In this document: piece by piece, positions 47,262-55,917 of the stretch
Layout of the letters: every line of letters starts with the position of its first letter
Numbering within the stretch: position 1 is the first letter of the stretch
NCBI RefSeq assembly: GCF_002939985.1
Contig: NZ_MDFM01000022.1
Span: forward strand, 21,745-85,744
Length of the DNA: 64,000 bases
From: Xanthomonas hortorum pv. cynarae
GTDB lineage: Bacteria > Pseudomonadota > Gammaproteobacteria > Xanthomonadales > Xanthomonadaceae
Reading direction: 5' to 3'
Position numbers and translations under genes: made by a program
Notes under the pieces: generated by a model
Database searches by the model: none
What the model was told of the DNA's origin: nothing
The model's input: the letters and a program-made list of their open reading frames with translations, nothing else

Positions 47262-48350
47262 TCATTTACCTTTCAACCCCAACATCCATGGCGCAATGCG
47301 CACCAACACTGCACGCATCGGCACACTGGCAACAATCGCCACCGGGCATAAACTCATCGCCCATGCTGGCGTGCCGATCATGCTGGGTGCGATCACACCG
47401 GTACGTGCCACCACGCTGGTGAGTACCAGAAACACCAACGTATGCGTGCACAGAATCAGCAAGGTGTTGGCGCCAATCCACTGCAGCCAACGCCATTGCC
47501 GAACGAAGTAGGCAACGCACAAGGTCATCGCCGTGCCCAGCAGGCTGACCAGCAAAAACACCGCAGCGGACTGCCCGAACTGCAGATTGTTCACATCCAC
47601 TTGCCCGTTCCATGCCGCCAACCACCACCAGGCTGCTGCCAGCACCGGGAGTGCCAACGCCCACGCCATGGCGCCAAGCGATCGCAGCGCATCGGCGTAG
47701 CGCGATAGCCAGCCGCCAACGGCGATGAAGAACAGCGCGACCGGCAACACGTCCAACGCAAACGGAAGCCGCAGCTGCAGCGACGGGAACCAGCCGGCCC
47801 ATGCCAATGCAAGCGGCAGGCAGGTCGCAGCCAGCACCGTCGTACTCAAGCGCGCGCGCAATGCAATGTAGGCGAGCGTGGTGACAAACAGCGCCGGCAA
47901 AAACCACAACGCCGGAAGCACATACAGGCTCGCGCCGTTGGCCCAGAACAGACCCGCAAACGGGTCCCACCACGGCAGGCTGTGCGATGGATGCGCCGCG
48001 CGGCTGGTCACTCCCATCAACATCCAGCAAGCGTAGGCCACCAGGAAGAACGCAAGGTAGGGAATGAGCAGCGTGCGCGCCAACTTCTTGATAGTCGCCA
48101 CCGTCATTGCACGGCGGCCGAAGCGCTCGCCCACCCAGCCGGACAGCACAAAAAACAACGGAACGTGAAAGCTATAGGCGAACAGCTTGTAGGCCGCCGG
48201 CATGCCGCTGGCATGCCCCAACACCACCAGGACGATGGCCAGCGCTTTTGCTGCATCGATCTGCCAATCGCGGGTCAACGCCGGTGCTGGCGCGGCCCTG
48301 GTCCCCGAGCTGTCGTGCCTGGCTGCAGAGGAATACGGCGCGGTCGTCAT
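47262..48350 (-). CDS. gumG: GumG, xanthan acetyltransferase II
   Basis: 362 residues, an acyltransferase-3 (OatA/NodX-type) membrane protein with about ten helices. The N-terminal DWQIDAAKALAIVLVVLGHASG carries the catalytic His-type motif and FHVPLFFVLSGWVG follows. It acetylates the outer mannose of xanthan. It is a clear paralogue of GumF and starts 13 bases after its stop. The start MTTAPYS was preferred to an earlier in-frame codon without a leader. Confidence 0.93.
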   Translation of the reverse strand: MTTAPYSSAARHDSSGTRAAPAPALTRDWQIDAAKALAIVLVVLGHASGMPAAYKLFAYSFHVPLFFVLSGWVGERFGRRAMTVATIKKLARTLLIPYLAFFLVAYACWMLMGVTSRAAHPSHSLPWWDPFAGLFWANGASLYVLPALWFLPALFVTTLAYIALRARLSTTVLAATCLPLALAWAGWFPSLQLRLPFALDVLPVALFFIAVGGWLSRYADALRSLGAMAWALALPVLAAAWWWLAAWNGQVDVNNLQFGQSAAVFLLVSLLGTAMTLCVAYFVRQWRWLQWIGANTLLILCTHTLVFLVLTSVVARTGVIAPSMIGTPAWAMSLCPVAIVASVPMRAVLVRIAPWMLGLKGK

Positions 48351-48363
48351 GGCGCGGTGCCGG

Positions 48364-49455
48364 TCATGCCGCCACCGGGCGGGCACCCAATGTCCACGGC
48401 GCGAAACGCATCAGGAACCAGCGCAGCGGCACGCATGCGGCCAACGCGAAGATGGTGACGAACAACGCCCAGCCAAGCCCCGGACGCGAGGCACCGAATC
48501 CACCAGCCAGTGCTGCAACACCGGAAAGCACGAAAAACACCAGCATGTGCGTGCACAGGATCAACAACGTATTGCGCCCGATCCACTGCACCCATGCCCA
48601 GCCTTGCACCAACCGCGCGGCGCAGATCACCATCAGCGACCCAAGCACTGCACTCAGCAGAAACAGCGCATGATTGCGGCCGAATTCCAGCATGTTGACG
48701 TCGATCCGGCCATTGACATCAGCCAGCCCGGCAACCGCAATCCCCAGCACCACCGTCGCAAGCACGCTCCCAACCAACGACTTCGGCAGGTGCGGCGAGA
48801 GGTGGATCAGCAAGGCGCCAAGTGCATAAAAGCACAGCGACACCGGCAGCACATCCAGCCCGAAAAAAATCCGCACACCCTGCGCCGGGAACCAGTACAT
48901 CCAGAACCAGGCCACGGCCAGCGATGCCACCGCAATCACCACCGGCGACAGCCAGCGGCGCAGCAGCACGTAACCAACTACCGTCACCAGCATCACCGGC
49001 AGAAACCACAAAGGAGGCTGCACGTACAGGTCCGGGCCGATCCCGGTGAACATCGCCACGATCGGCTCCCACCATGGATGACTGCCCCAGCGTGCAGCTT
49101 TTTCGCCGATATTGCGCGTCAGCAGCCAGTACGCGTAGCCAAGCAGATAGAACACCACATACGGCAGCAACAAGCTGCGCGCCTGCTTGCTGACGGTCTG
49201 CGATAGCCCGGTGGCGCGCGAGGCGTACCCGGAGGCCAGCCAGCCGGAGACCAGAAGAAACAGCGGCACGTGGAAGCTGTAGGCGAACAAGGTCATGCCG
49301 TGCGGCACGCCCTTGGCGTGGCAAAACACCACCAGCAAAATCGCGATCGCCTTGGCGGCATCGATACGCAAGTCGCGACCGCGTTGCGGGGTGGCGACGT
49401 GTGCGCCGGCAGTCGGCACGACCGGCTGCTGTGCCTGCGTCGCCGCCAGATTCAT
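48364..49455 (-). CDS. gumF: GumF, xanthan acetyltransferase I
   Basis: 363 residues, acyltransferase-3 family. RDLRIDAAKAIAILLVVFCHAKGVP and FHVPLFLLVSGWLAS align with the same motifs in GumG. It acetylates the inner mannose. Its ATG overlaps the gumE stop (ATGA). GumF and GumG arose by duplication and differ in which mannose they modify. Confidence 0.94.
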   Translation of the reverse strand: MNLAATQAQQPVVPTAGAHVATPQRGRDLRIDAAKAIAILLVVFCHAKGVPHGMTLFAYSFHVPLFLLVSGWLASGYASRATGLSQTVSKQARSLLLPYVVFYLLGYAYWLLTRNIGEKAARWGSHPWWEPIVAMFTGIGPDLYVQPPLWFLPVMLVTVVGYVLLRRWLSPVVIAVASLAVAWFWMYWFPAQGVRIFFGLDVLPVSLCFYALGALLIHLSPHLPKSLVGSVLATVVLGIAVAGLADVNGRIDVNMLEFGRNHALFLLSAVLGSLMVICAARLVQGWAWVQWIGRNTLLILCTHMLVFFVLSGVAALAGGFGASRPGLGWALFVTIFALAACVPLRWFLMRFAPWTLGARPVAA

Positions 49456-50750
49456 CGCGCCCCTCCCGCAGGCAATGGCAGCTGCCCGCGATCGTCGGCT
49501 GGATCCTGCTTGCTCACCTTAGCCGTCGTTGCAGCAGACCAGGTCGGCAGCATGTGCCACATGCAGCCGCACACGAACCACCACAGCGCCGAGGTCTTGA
49601 TCGAAAAGTAGCCGTTGGACACCAGCAGACTCAGCGCGAACGCAAAGATCGCCAGATTCTTGAACAGCTGCCCTTCCTTGCTCGGCATCAGCAGCAGGAA
49701 CGAATAAGACAACAGAAACGCCAGCACGCCGACGATCGACTGCGATGCGATGAAGTAGGCAATACCACTATCGAAGTAACGATACGCCTGCGCAAAATCC
49801 AGGCCCATCCAGGACTCGAACGACAGGTTGTTCATCGAATACACGGTGAAGAATATCCGCCCCATCGTGTTGTCCTGATAGGCGGTGATCCCGGTGATCC
49901 ACACCAGCAACCATGCGGTCATGATCACCACCAGAAACACCAGGAACGCCAGTCGCTGATCCAGGCGTTTCAATAGCGGCGACAGCAACACCATCAGCAC
50001 ACAGGTGCCCGCCGCGAGCCGTCCATCGGAGGCAACGATCATGAAACCGATCAAGCCGACCGACAGAATCAGCATCGACGGCCGCATCCAACGCCAGAAC
50101 ACCAACACGATCGCGGTGAAGAAGCAGATGTAATTGCCCATCGTCACCGGCTCGATGAATATCGAGGAGGCGCGTGGCAGGTTGGAGCCCGGCAGGAAGT
50201 TACGTTCGCCCGGCCGCGTGGCGCTGACGAACAGATTGCTGTCTTCGTTCCAGAAGCCTTCCGCGCTCATGCCACGCGCATTGACGAAGAAGCTCTTCGG
50301 ATTGACCAGATCGCCGTAGGCGCTTGGCATCGCCAGCTCGAAGGCGGCAACCAGCGAGACGATGATCGTCATGCGCAGGAACAGCTTGGGCACAGACCCG
50401 GTATAGGCCGAACCCAGCACGACAAACGCAAACACCACCAGGGCATCGCGGAAAAATTTGGGATCGATCTGCCAGTTCACCAAAAAGCGCACGAACATCA
50501 AGGTGACGATCAGCCCCAACCCGCTGATGATCAACGCGATGCGCTTGCGGCTCATCGAGCCCAGGCCAAGCAGGAAGCACGCAGCGTAGATGATGAACTC
50601 GACTGCATAGGTGATCACCGGACGCACCGTGAACACGTTCGCGTTGATCAGCGCCAGCACCAGGTTGTAACCAACGCCCACCAGCAGCGTTAGTTCGATC
50701 AGCAGGTTATGCCAGCGAACGCGGGTCTCCTCGCTCATTTGGATCAGCAT
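49452..50750 (-). CDS. gumE: GumE, xanthan polymerase (Wzy-like)
   Basis: 432 residues with about 10 to 12 hydrophobic helices and a large periplasmic loop in the middle (NARGMSAEGFWNEDSNLFV). It is the predicted Wzy-type polymerase that joins pentasaccharide units in the periplasm. GumE proteins have little sequence similarity to other polymerases, so the assignment rests on position and topology. It is separated from gumD by 82 bases and overlaps gumF by ATGA. Confidence 0.93.
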   Translation of the reverse strand: MLIQMSEETRVRWHNLLIELTLLVGVGYNLVLALINANVFTVRPVITYAVEFIIYAACFLLGLGSMSRKRIALIISGLGLIVTLMFVRFLVNWQIDPKFFRDALVVFAFVVLGSAYTGSVPKLFLRMTIIVSLVAAFELAMPSAYGDLVNPKSFFVNARGMSAEGFWNEDSNLFVSATRPGERNFLPGSNLPRASSIFIEPVTMGNYICFFTAIVLVFWRWMRPSMLILSVGLIGFMIVASDGRLAAGTCVLMVLLSPLLKRLDQRLAFLVFLVVIMTAWLLVWITGITAYQDNTMGRIFFTVYSMNNLSFESWMGLDFAQAYRYFDSGIAYFIASQSIVGVLAFLLSYSFLLLMPSKEGQLFKNLAIFAFALSLLVSNGYFSIKTSALWWFVCGCMWHMLPTWSAATTAKVSKQDPADDRGQLPLPAGGAR

Positions 50751-50832
50751 GCAGACGCCTGCTTGAAAGGGGCGGCTGCGATGCAGCCGCCCGCGGCGCT
50801 GGACGCGCCAGGTCGCACACTACCCACCATCA

Positions 50833-52287
50833 TCAGTACGCGGTCTTCTGTCCGAACACACGCACCGCGGTCAGCACGATGATGCGGATATCCAGCCACA
50901 GCGACCAACGACGAATGTAGTCCAGGTCGTACTGGATACGCTTCTTCATCGTGCGCAGTTCCGGGGTTTCGCCACGGAAACCGTTCACCTGCGCCCAACC
51001 GGTGATCCCCGGCTTGACGTAGTGACGCTGCATGTAATGGTTGATCAGCTTTTCGTAGTGCGTGTTGTGCTGCGCGGCGTGCGGACGCGGGCCCACGATC
51101 GACATGCTGCCACCCAGCACGTTGAAGATCTGCGGCAACTCATCCAGGCTGCTGCGACGCAGGAACGAACCGAAGCGCGTAATGCGGTTGTCGTTCTTGG
51201 TCGCCTGCTGGATGGTGGTGCCGTGGTCGTCATGCACGCGCATCGAGCGGAACTTGAACATGTAGAACTCGCGACCGCCCAGGCCATGGCGCCGCTGACG
51301 GAAGAACACCGGGCCCGGCGAGCTCATCTTGACGCCCACCGCAATCGCCGCCATCAACGGCCACAGGCCCATCAGCGCGATCACGGCCAGGATCTTGTCC
51401 TGCAGCGCCTTGGCGACCACAAAGTAATTGTCGCGATCCACACCGCCCTGACGCAGATTGATCACCGGTACATTGCCGATCTGCTCGCCAGACTGATTCA
51501 ACAGACCGAAGTCGAACAGATCCGGCACCAGCTTGACGTTGATCGGATAACGATCCAGACGCTGCAGCAACTGCTTGATGTGATCGCGCTCGCCCAGCGG
51601 CAACGAGATCCATACCTGCTCAACCTGGTTGTCCTTCAAATACTCGATCAACGCGTCCGGGTCGCCCAGGCACGGCAACGACTGTCGCTGCTCGGTCACG
51701 GCGATGTCGTACGGGGTACGGAAGTAGCCGACCAGGTTCATGCCGACCCAGGGATTGCGGCTGAGGTAGTGATTGATCTTCATCACCGGATGGCGCAAAC
51801 CAACCACCACCACACGCTGCACGTCCACGCCCTGCGTACGCAGATGGTTCAAGAAGCCGCGCAACACCGTGCGTGCCGCCACCAGCGAAGCCAGACCACC
51901 GACGAACCATAAGCCGATCCAGCCACGCGACACCTGCTCGCCGACCTGCACGATCAATGCATGCACCGCAAACAGCGCGAACACACCACCGAAGGCACCA
52001 CCCAGGACCAACAACTCGCTCAACAACCCGCGACCGCGCCAGCTGCGATACAGCGGGAACAGCGCAAAGCAGATCACCGAATACAGCAAGGTGGTGGCGA
52101 TCGCGACCCGATAGGGCGCCGCCGGCACCCAGGAGCCGAACACGATGCGATACGCAATCAGTCCGGAGACGACGACCATGGTCAGGTCGAAAACGCGCAG
52201 AACCAGGTCGGCTGCAGCCGAATACTTGGACAACAATCGCGGCGAGGATGTGGTGTAGGTCGCGCTACTCAAGTCTGCCAAAAGCAT
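50833..52287 (-). CDS. gumD: GumD, undecaprenyl-phosphate glucose-1-phosphate transferase
   Basis: 484 residues, the usual GumD length. Four or five N-terminal membrane helices and a Rossmann-like central domain precede the C-terminal catalytic domain with RQRRHGLGGREFYMFKFRSM, SLDELPQIFNVLGGSMSIVGPRPH and GITGWAQVNGFRGETPE. It starts xanthan assembly by moving glucose-1-phosphate from UDP-glucose to undecaprenyl phosphate. ATG 52287 (MLLADLSS) is preferred over a longer frame, with GGAGGACATCCCC upstream. A 243-base gap with a strong hairpin separates it from gumC. Confidence 0.96.
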   Translation of the reverse strand: MLLADLSSATYTTSSPRLLSKYSAAADLVLRVFDLTMVVVSGLIAYRIVFGSWVPAAPYRVAIATTLLYSVICFALFPLYRSWRGRGLLSELLVLGGAFGGVFALFAVHALIVQVGEQVSRGWIGLWFVGGLASLVAARTVLRGFLNHLRTQGVDVQRVVVVGLRHPVMKINHYLSRNPWVGMNLVGYFRTPYDIAVTEQRQSLPCLGDPDALIEYLKDNQVEQVWISLPLGERDHIKQLLQRLDRYPINVKLVPDLFDFGLLNQSGEQIGNVPVINLRQGGVDRDNYFVVAKALQDKILAVIALMGLWPLMAAIAVGVKMSSPGPVFFRQRRHGLGGREFYMFKFRSMRVHDDHGTTIQQATKNDNRITRFGSFLRRSSLDELPQIFNVLGGSMSIVGPRPHAAQHNTHYEKLINHYMQRHYVKPGITGWAQVNGFRGETPELRTMKKRIQYDLDYIRRWSLWLDIRIIVLTAVRVFGQKTAY

Positions 52288-52445
52288 GGGGATGTCCTCC
52301 AAACTCGATACGGCGCATGCGGGGGAACATACGAAACGCACGCGAGCTTTCAATCATCTCCGTCGTACGATCACCGCGGTAATACCTACCGACCCCAGAT
52401 CGCACGACAGCCCTTTGTTTCAACAGAGACAAACTTTCAAACGAG

Positions 52446-52468
52446 GGATCCCGAAACTTACGGGATCC
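52446..52468. promoter_or_regulatory. Hairpin in the gumC-gumD gap
   Basis: GGATCCCG and CGGGATCC pair perfectly around a seven-base loop inside the 243-base gap between gumC and gumD, the largest gap in gumB-M. On the plus strand a T-run (GACTTTTTCC) follows, so for that strand it could terminate. For the gum strand it may slow or protect the mRNA. It may separate the export genes from the assembly genes. Confidence 0.5.
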
Positions 52469-52530
52469 GACTTTTTCCACGCTGAATCAGTTGTCACTTA
52501 AATTAACCATCGTTTTGCAACATCACGATG

Positions 52531-53955
52531 TCAGTTCAACCGCGTCTCCGGCCCATTGCCTCGCAGGAAGTAGCGCACGAGGGCCACAGCCACACCAAGG
52601 AATACGCCAAAGATGAAGCCTAATGCGAGGTTCAATTTGAGTTTCGGTGAAGTCTTCGACGTAGGCACGTCTGCGGTATCGACGATGGTCACGTTGTTGG
52701 CGCCCACGTTGCTTGCAACACCGATCTCTTTGTAACGCTGCAGGAGCGCATCGTAGAGCTGACGATTCGTATCGACGTCGCGCTTGAGCATGTTGTATTG
52801 GATGCTGCGACTCTGCAGATCCAGCTCGTTACTGCGCAGACCGGCAATGCGCTCGTTGAGCAAACGCTCCTGCTGCACCGAGGCGTCATAGGCAGCCTTC
52901 AACGATTGACGGATGTTGATGACCTCGCCGTTGATCTGACGGCGCGACTCTTCGATCTGCGCCTTCAGGCGCCGCATTTCCGGATAGTCCGGCTTGAAGG
53001 TCGACAGCTTCTGCTGGTACTCGGTGTTCAAGCGGATCTGCTCACCGCGCAGGCTCTGGATCAACGGATTGCCCAGCACCTGCGGCAACGACATGCTGTC
53101 GCCGGTGCTGACCTGCCGCCATGCCGCTTCGGCCTTGATGCGCGTGTCCTGTGCAGAGGCAAGCATCGCGTTGAGATCGCCCAGGTTCTGCGCCGCAAGC
53201 GATGGCTTGTCATCGCCCATCGACACGATCTGTTCCTGGGTCGAATAAGAGACCAGTGTCTTTTCCGAGTCTTCGACCTTGCCGCGCAACTGCTCCAGAC
53301 GTTCGGACAGGAACTTGGTCGCGAACGAGGACGCGTTCATCCGGCGCTCTTGCGTGCTGACGATGAAGACCTTGGTATAGGTGTTGGCGATCTTGGCGGC
53401 CAGCACCGGATCCGGCGAGTCGTAATTGACGTAGACCAGGCGCGAATTGAGGATCGGCTCGACCACCAATCCGGCCAGCAGGGTGTCGGTCAAGGTGCGC
53501 TCGACGATCGCCTGGCGCGAATCGACCGACTTGCCGGCTTCCGGATTCTTGGCCGCAGCCTTCTCCAGTGCCTCGTCGACCTGCGCCTTGAACGCCGGCT
53601 CCTGATCCAGCTTGGCTTCGCGGATCACTGCACGCGCCAACGAACGGCTCTGCAGCAACTGGTACTGGGTCTGGTAGAAATCGCGATCCTGCGGCGACTC
53701 CACCGGCATCAGATTGTCGACGTTCACCACGTTGAGCGAATCACGCTCGATCTGCAGCGTGCTGGTGGCGCGGTACTTCTCCGGCATCAACAGCGTGATG
53801 CCAAAGGCCAGCAGCACTGCGAACAGCGTGACCCCGATGATCAACCAGCGCTGCGAGACCAGCGCACGCCAGTAGTCGAGCAAACCCACATCCGCCAGCT
53901 CGAGATGGCCGTGACGATGAGAAGAAGAGGAACGATTTTCGGAATTCATACTCAT
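52531..53955 (-). CDS. gumC: GumC, polysaccharide co-polymerase (PCP/Wzz-like)
   Basis: 474 residues from the ATG that overlaps the gumB stop (ATGA). Two membrane helices (LIIGVTLFAVLLAFGITLL near the N-terminus, ALGFIFGVFLGVAVALV near the C-terminus) flank a long periplasmic coiled-coil Wzz domain. No tyrosine-kinase domain is fused, so it is the short PCP form. With GumB it builds the export channel and affects chain length. A GTG start five codons upstream is possible. Confidence 0.95.
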   Translation of the reverse strand: MSMNSENRSSSSHRHGHLELADVGLLDYWRALVSQRWLIIGVTLFAVLLAFGITLLMPEKYRATSTLQIERDSLNVVNVDNLMPVESPQDRDFYQTQYQLLQSRSLARAVIREAKLDQEPAFKAQVDEALEKAAAKNPEAGKSVDSRQAIVERTLTDTLLAGLVVEPILNSRLVYVNYDSPDPVLAAKIANTYTKVFIVSTQERRMNASSFATKFLSERLEQLRGKVEDSEKTLVSYSTQEQIVSMGDDKPSLAAQNLGDLNAMLASAQDTRIKAEAAWRQVSTGDSMSLPQVLGNPLIQSLRGEQIRLNTEYQQKLSTFKPDYPEMRRLKAQIEESRRQINGEVINIRQSLKAAYDASVQQERLLNERIAGLRSNELDLQSRSIQYNMLKRDVDTNRQLYDALLQRYKEIGVASNVGANNVTIVDTADVPTSKTSPKLKLNLALGFIFGVFLGVAVALVRYFLRGNGPETRLN

Positions 53956-54650
53956 CGGTAAGCGCGCCACACCATTACCAAGGGGGTCAGTTCAAGCATG
54001 GTGCGCAGCCAGATGCGTGCGTCCGAGCGATACACCACAACGATGTCGCCGCCGTAGATCTCCGGGTCGGGATTGGCACCCTTCTCGATCTCGGTCAGGT
54101 CGAATCTAGCGATCATTTTTTGCCCATTGACGATGCGGAAGACAATGACATTGCCGCGGCTGGCCACCGTACTGACACCCTTTGCCTGCGCAATCGCTTG
54201 CTGCAAGGTCAGGTTGGAGCCGATCACCGGGTAGATCCCGGGCGCGTCCACCGCACCAGTGACCGTGACCCGGCGGCCGTTGGATTCCTCCACGAACACC
54301 GACACTTGCGGCTGCTGCAGATATCCGGCGGCGTAGCGTTCTGCGACCAGTTTTTCCAGCTCGCCAACGCCCAGGCCGGTGGCCTTGACATCGCCGATCA
54401 GTGGCAGCGATATGTGACCGTTCTGATCGATGCGGACCTGCCGCTCCAGATCATCGACTTGAAATACCTTGACCAACAGCAAGTCGCCCGGCGCCAGTCG
54501 ATACTCTGGCTGCACTGCGGACATCGCAAGCGGATCCGGGAGCGGCAGAGAGTCCGCCATCTTCGGACCGGTGCTGCAAGCGCCCAGTGTCATCGAGCAG
54601 ATCAACGCCAGGCTGAGGCCTTGGCAGAATCGTTCGATCAGTCTTTTCAT
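53952..54650 (-). CDS. gumB: GumB, outer-membrane polysaccharide export lipoprotein
   Basis: 232 residues. The signal peptide ends with lipobox TLGAC, giving a lipidated mature protein. EYRLAPGDLLLVKVF and DQNGHISLPLIGDVKATGL belong to the Poly_export domain, then an SLBB domain (VTVTGAVDAPGIYPV). It is the Wza-like part of the xanthan secretion pore. First gene of the gum operon; about 140 bases of leader are predicted upstream. ATG 54650 gives the known start. Confidence 0.96.
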   Translation of the reverse strand: MKRLIERFCQGLSLALICSMTLGACSTGPKMADSLPLPDPLAMSAVQPEYRLAPGDLLLVKVFQVDDLERQVRIDQNGHISLPLIGDVKATGLGVGELEKLVAERYAAGYLQQPQVSVFVEESNGRRVTVTGAVDAPGIYPVIGSNLTLQQAIAQAKGVSTVASRGNVIVFRIVNGQKMIARFDLTEIEKGANPDPEIYGGDIVVVYRSDARIWLRTMLELTPLVMVWRAYR

Positions 54651-55083
54651 GCGTGTAGCTGGCTGCCTTGATTGGTGGGACAGGAACCCGCGCAGCATTC
54701 AACCGGCCAACACGCCAGCACGAACGTACGACAGAGAAATTCATCCCGTATGACATCGGGATCACGACAGGTGTGACGTGTTGCACTGCACTATGGCATA
54801 GAAAGAAAACATCGCAAGACGCTGCACGCCATTTTTTTGACGGCGTTGGCCTATTGATTCAAGTTCGTCGTTGCGACGTTAACAAAACGTGATCCAGTTA
54901 CTAATCACACGCTAATGATCTGGAGGATTTTCGGATACTTAGCACCGCTCTGTGATCCAGGTCCACAGCAGACGGGACCGTGTGAAGCGGTCTCTTCGGC
55001 CCTTTTCCTGCTGCAGCGCACTATGCCGTTCTGCATATGCAGCACCTTTCCTCAAGCCCCGAATCCACATGCTGCGACGCAAC
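54651..55083. other. Upstream region of the gum operon
   Basis: 433 bases with no gene, lower in GC than the coding sequence and with AT-rich stretches (for example around 54880-54940). It should hold the main gum promoter and its control sites. A candidate promoter is listed separately. The palindrome-like CCAGGTCCACAGCAGACGGGACC around 54958 resembles the dyad at 30291-30306 but is weaker. Confidence 0.7.
54789..54817 (-). promoter_or_regulatory. Candidate gumB promoter
   Basis: On the minus strand TTGCGA at 54812-54817 and ATAGTG at 54789-54794 are spaced by 17 bases. Transcription would start about 130 bases ahead of gumB. The -10 is degenerate; overlapping TATGCC is an alternative. Position upstream of gumB and ahead of a T-rich stretch supports it. 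Confidence 0.4.
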
Positions 55084-55120
55084 AAAAAAGCCCATGTCAG
55101 TAAAGACATGGGCTTTGTGT
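55084..55120 (-). terminator. Intrinsic terminator of tRNA-Pro
   Basis: Minus strand GCCCATGTC and GACATGGGC form a perfect nine-base stem with a six-base loop, followed by a run of six T. It begins a few bases after the tRNA CCA end. On the plus strand TTTGTGTTT also follows, so it may act in both directions. Confidence 0.85.
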
Positions 55121-55121
55121 T

Positions 55122-55198
55122 TGGTCGGGGTAGCCGGATTTGAACCGACGACCACTAGTCCCCCAGACTAGTGCGCTACCAGGCTGCGCTATACCCCG
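55122..55198 (-). tRNA. tRNA-Pro (GGG)
   Basis: 77 bases form a full cloverleaf with an encoded CCA. CTAGT/ACTAG arms hold the loop CTGGGGG with anticodon GGG, reading CCC proline codons. T-arm is GTCGGTTCAAATCCGGC. It is the landmark separating gum from the merR-ihfA-pheT genes. Confidence 0.96.
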
Positions 55199-55259
55199 AA
55201 GATGCTGCACTCCGTCGCGAGGACGGCCTGCGATTATAGCGGCTTTACGACACAATTTC

Positions 55260-55616
55260 CTAGCGGCGCAGCAGCTGCAACACTTCTTCCAGCTCCATGC
55301 GCACCTGCTTGATGATCTGGTTGCTCAATGCCGACTCGCTCTTGGCACCATCGCCTTCCAGGCGCAGACGTGCGCCACCGATGGTGTAGCCCTGTTCGTA
55401 CAGCAGACCGCGGATCTGCCGCACCATCAGCACGTCGTGGCGCTGGTAGTAGCGCCGATTGCCGCGCCGCTTGACCGGCTCCAGGCTCGGAAATTCGGTT
55501 TCCCAATAGCGCAGCACATGCGGCTTGACATCGCACAACTCGCTGACCTCGCCGATGGTGAAGTAGCGCTTGGCCGGGATCGGCGGTAGCTCGCGATTAC
55601 TGCCCGGATCCAGCAT
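55260..55616 (-). CDS. MerR-family transcription regulator, short form
   Basis: 118 residues. The winged helix-turn-helix is clear: [21 protein letters not shown], then [37 protein letters not shown]. The C-terminal helix ends without effector cysteines, so it is not a classical metal sensor. Genes of this type are regularly found right after ihfA in gamma-proteobacteria. It overlaps the end of ihfA by 20 bases and should be co-transcribed with it. Target unknown. Confidence 0.86.
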   Translation of the reverse strand: MLDPGSNRELPPIPAKRYFTIGEVSELCDVKPHVLRYWETEFPSLEPVKRRGNRRYYQRHDVLMVRQIRGLLYEQGYTIGGARLRLEGDGAKSESALSNQIIKQVRMELEEVLQLLRR

Positions 55617-55896
55617 AAGCCTCCACCCGCTCCTTGAGCTTCTGGCCTGGACGGAAGGTCACCACCGTGCGGGCCGAAATCGGAATTTCCTCACCGGTCT
55701 TGGGATTGCGACCGGGCCGTTGATTCTTGCGCCGCAGATCGAAGTTGCCGAAACCGGACAACTTCACCTGACGGCCCTGCTCCAGTGCATCGCGCAGCAC
55801 ATCGAAGAAGGCGTCGACAAATTCCTTTGCCTCGCGCTTGTTCAGACCGACCTCGTCGAACAGACGTTCGGCCATCTCCGCTTTCGTCAATGCCAT
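55597..55896 (-). CDS. ihfA: Integration host factor subunit alpha
   Basis: 99 residues, the normal IHF-alpha length. [23 protein letters not shown] at the start, [23 protein letters not shown] with the DNA-clamping arm (RPGRNPKT), and [13 protein letters not shown] near the end. The heterodimer with IHF-beta bends DNA. It may also act on the nearby gum promoter. The start is 21 bases after the pheT stop. Confidence 0.97.
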   Translation of the reverse strand: MALTKAEMAERLFDEVGLNKREAKEFVDAFFDVLRDALEQGRQVKLSGFGNFDLRRKNQRPGRNPKTGEEIPISARTVVTFRPGQKLKERVEAYAGSGQ

Positions 55897-55917
55897 GCCA
55901 ATCCCCTGGTTACCGCC

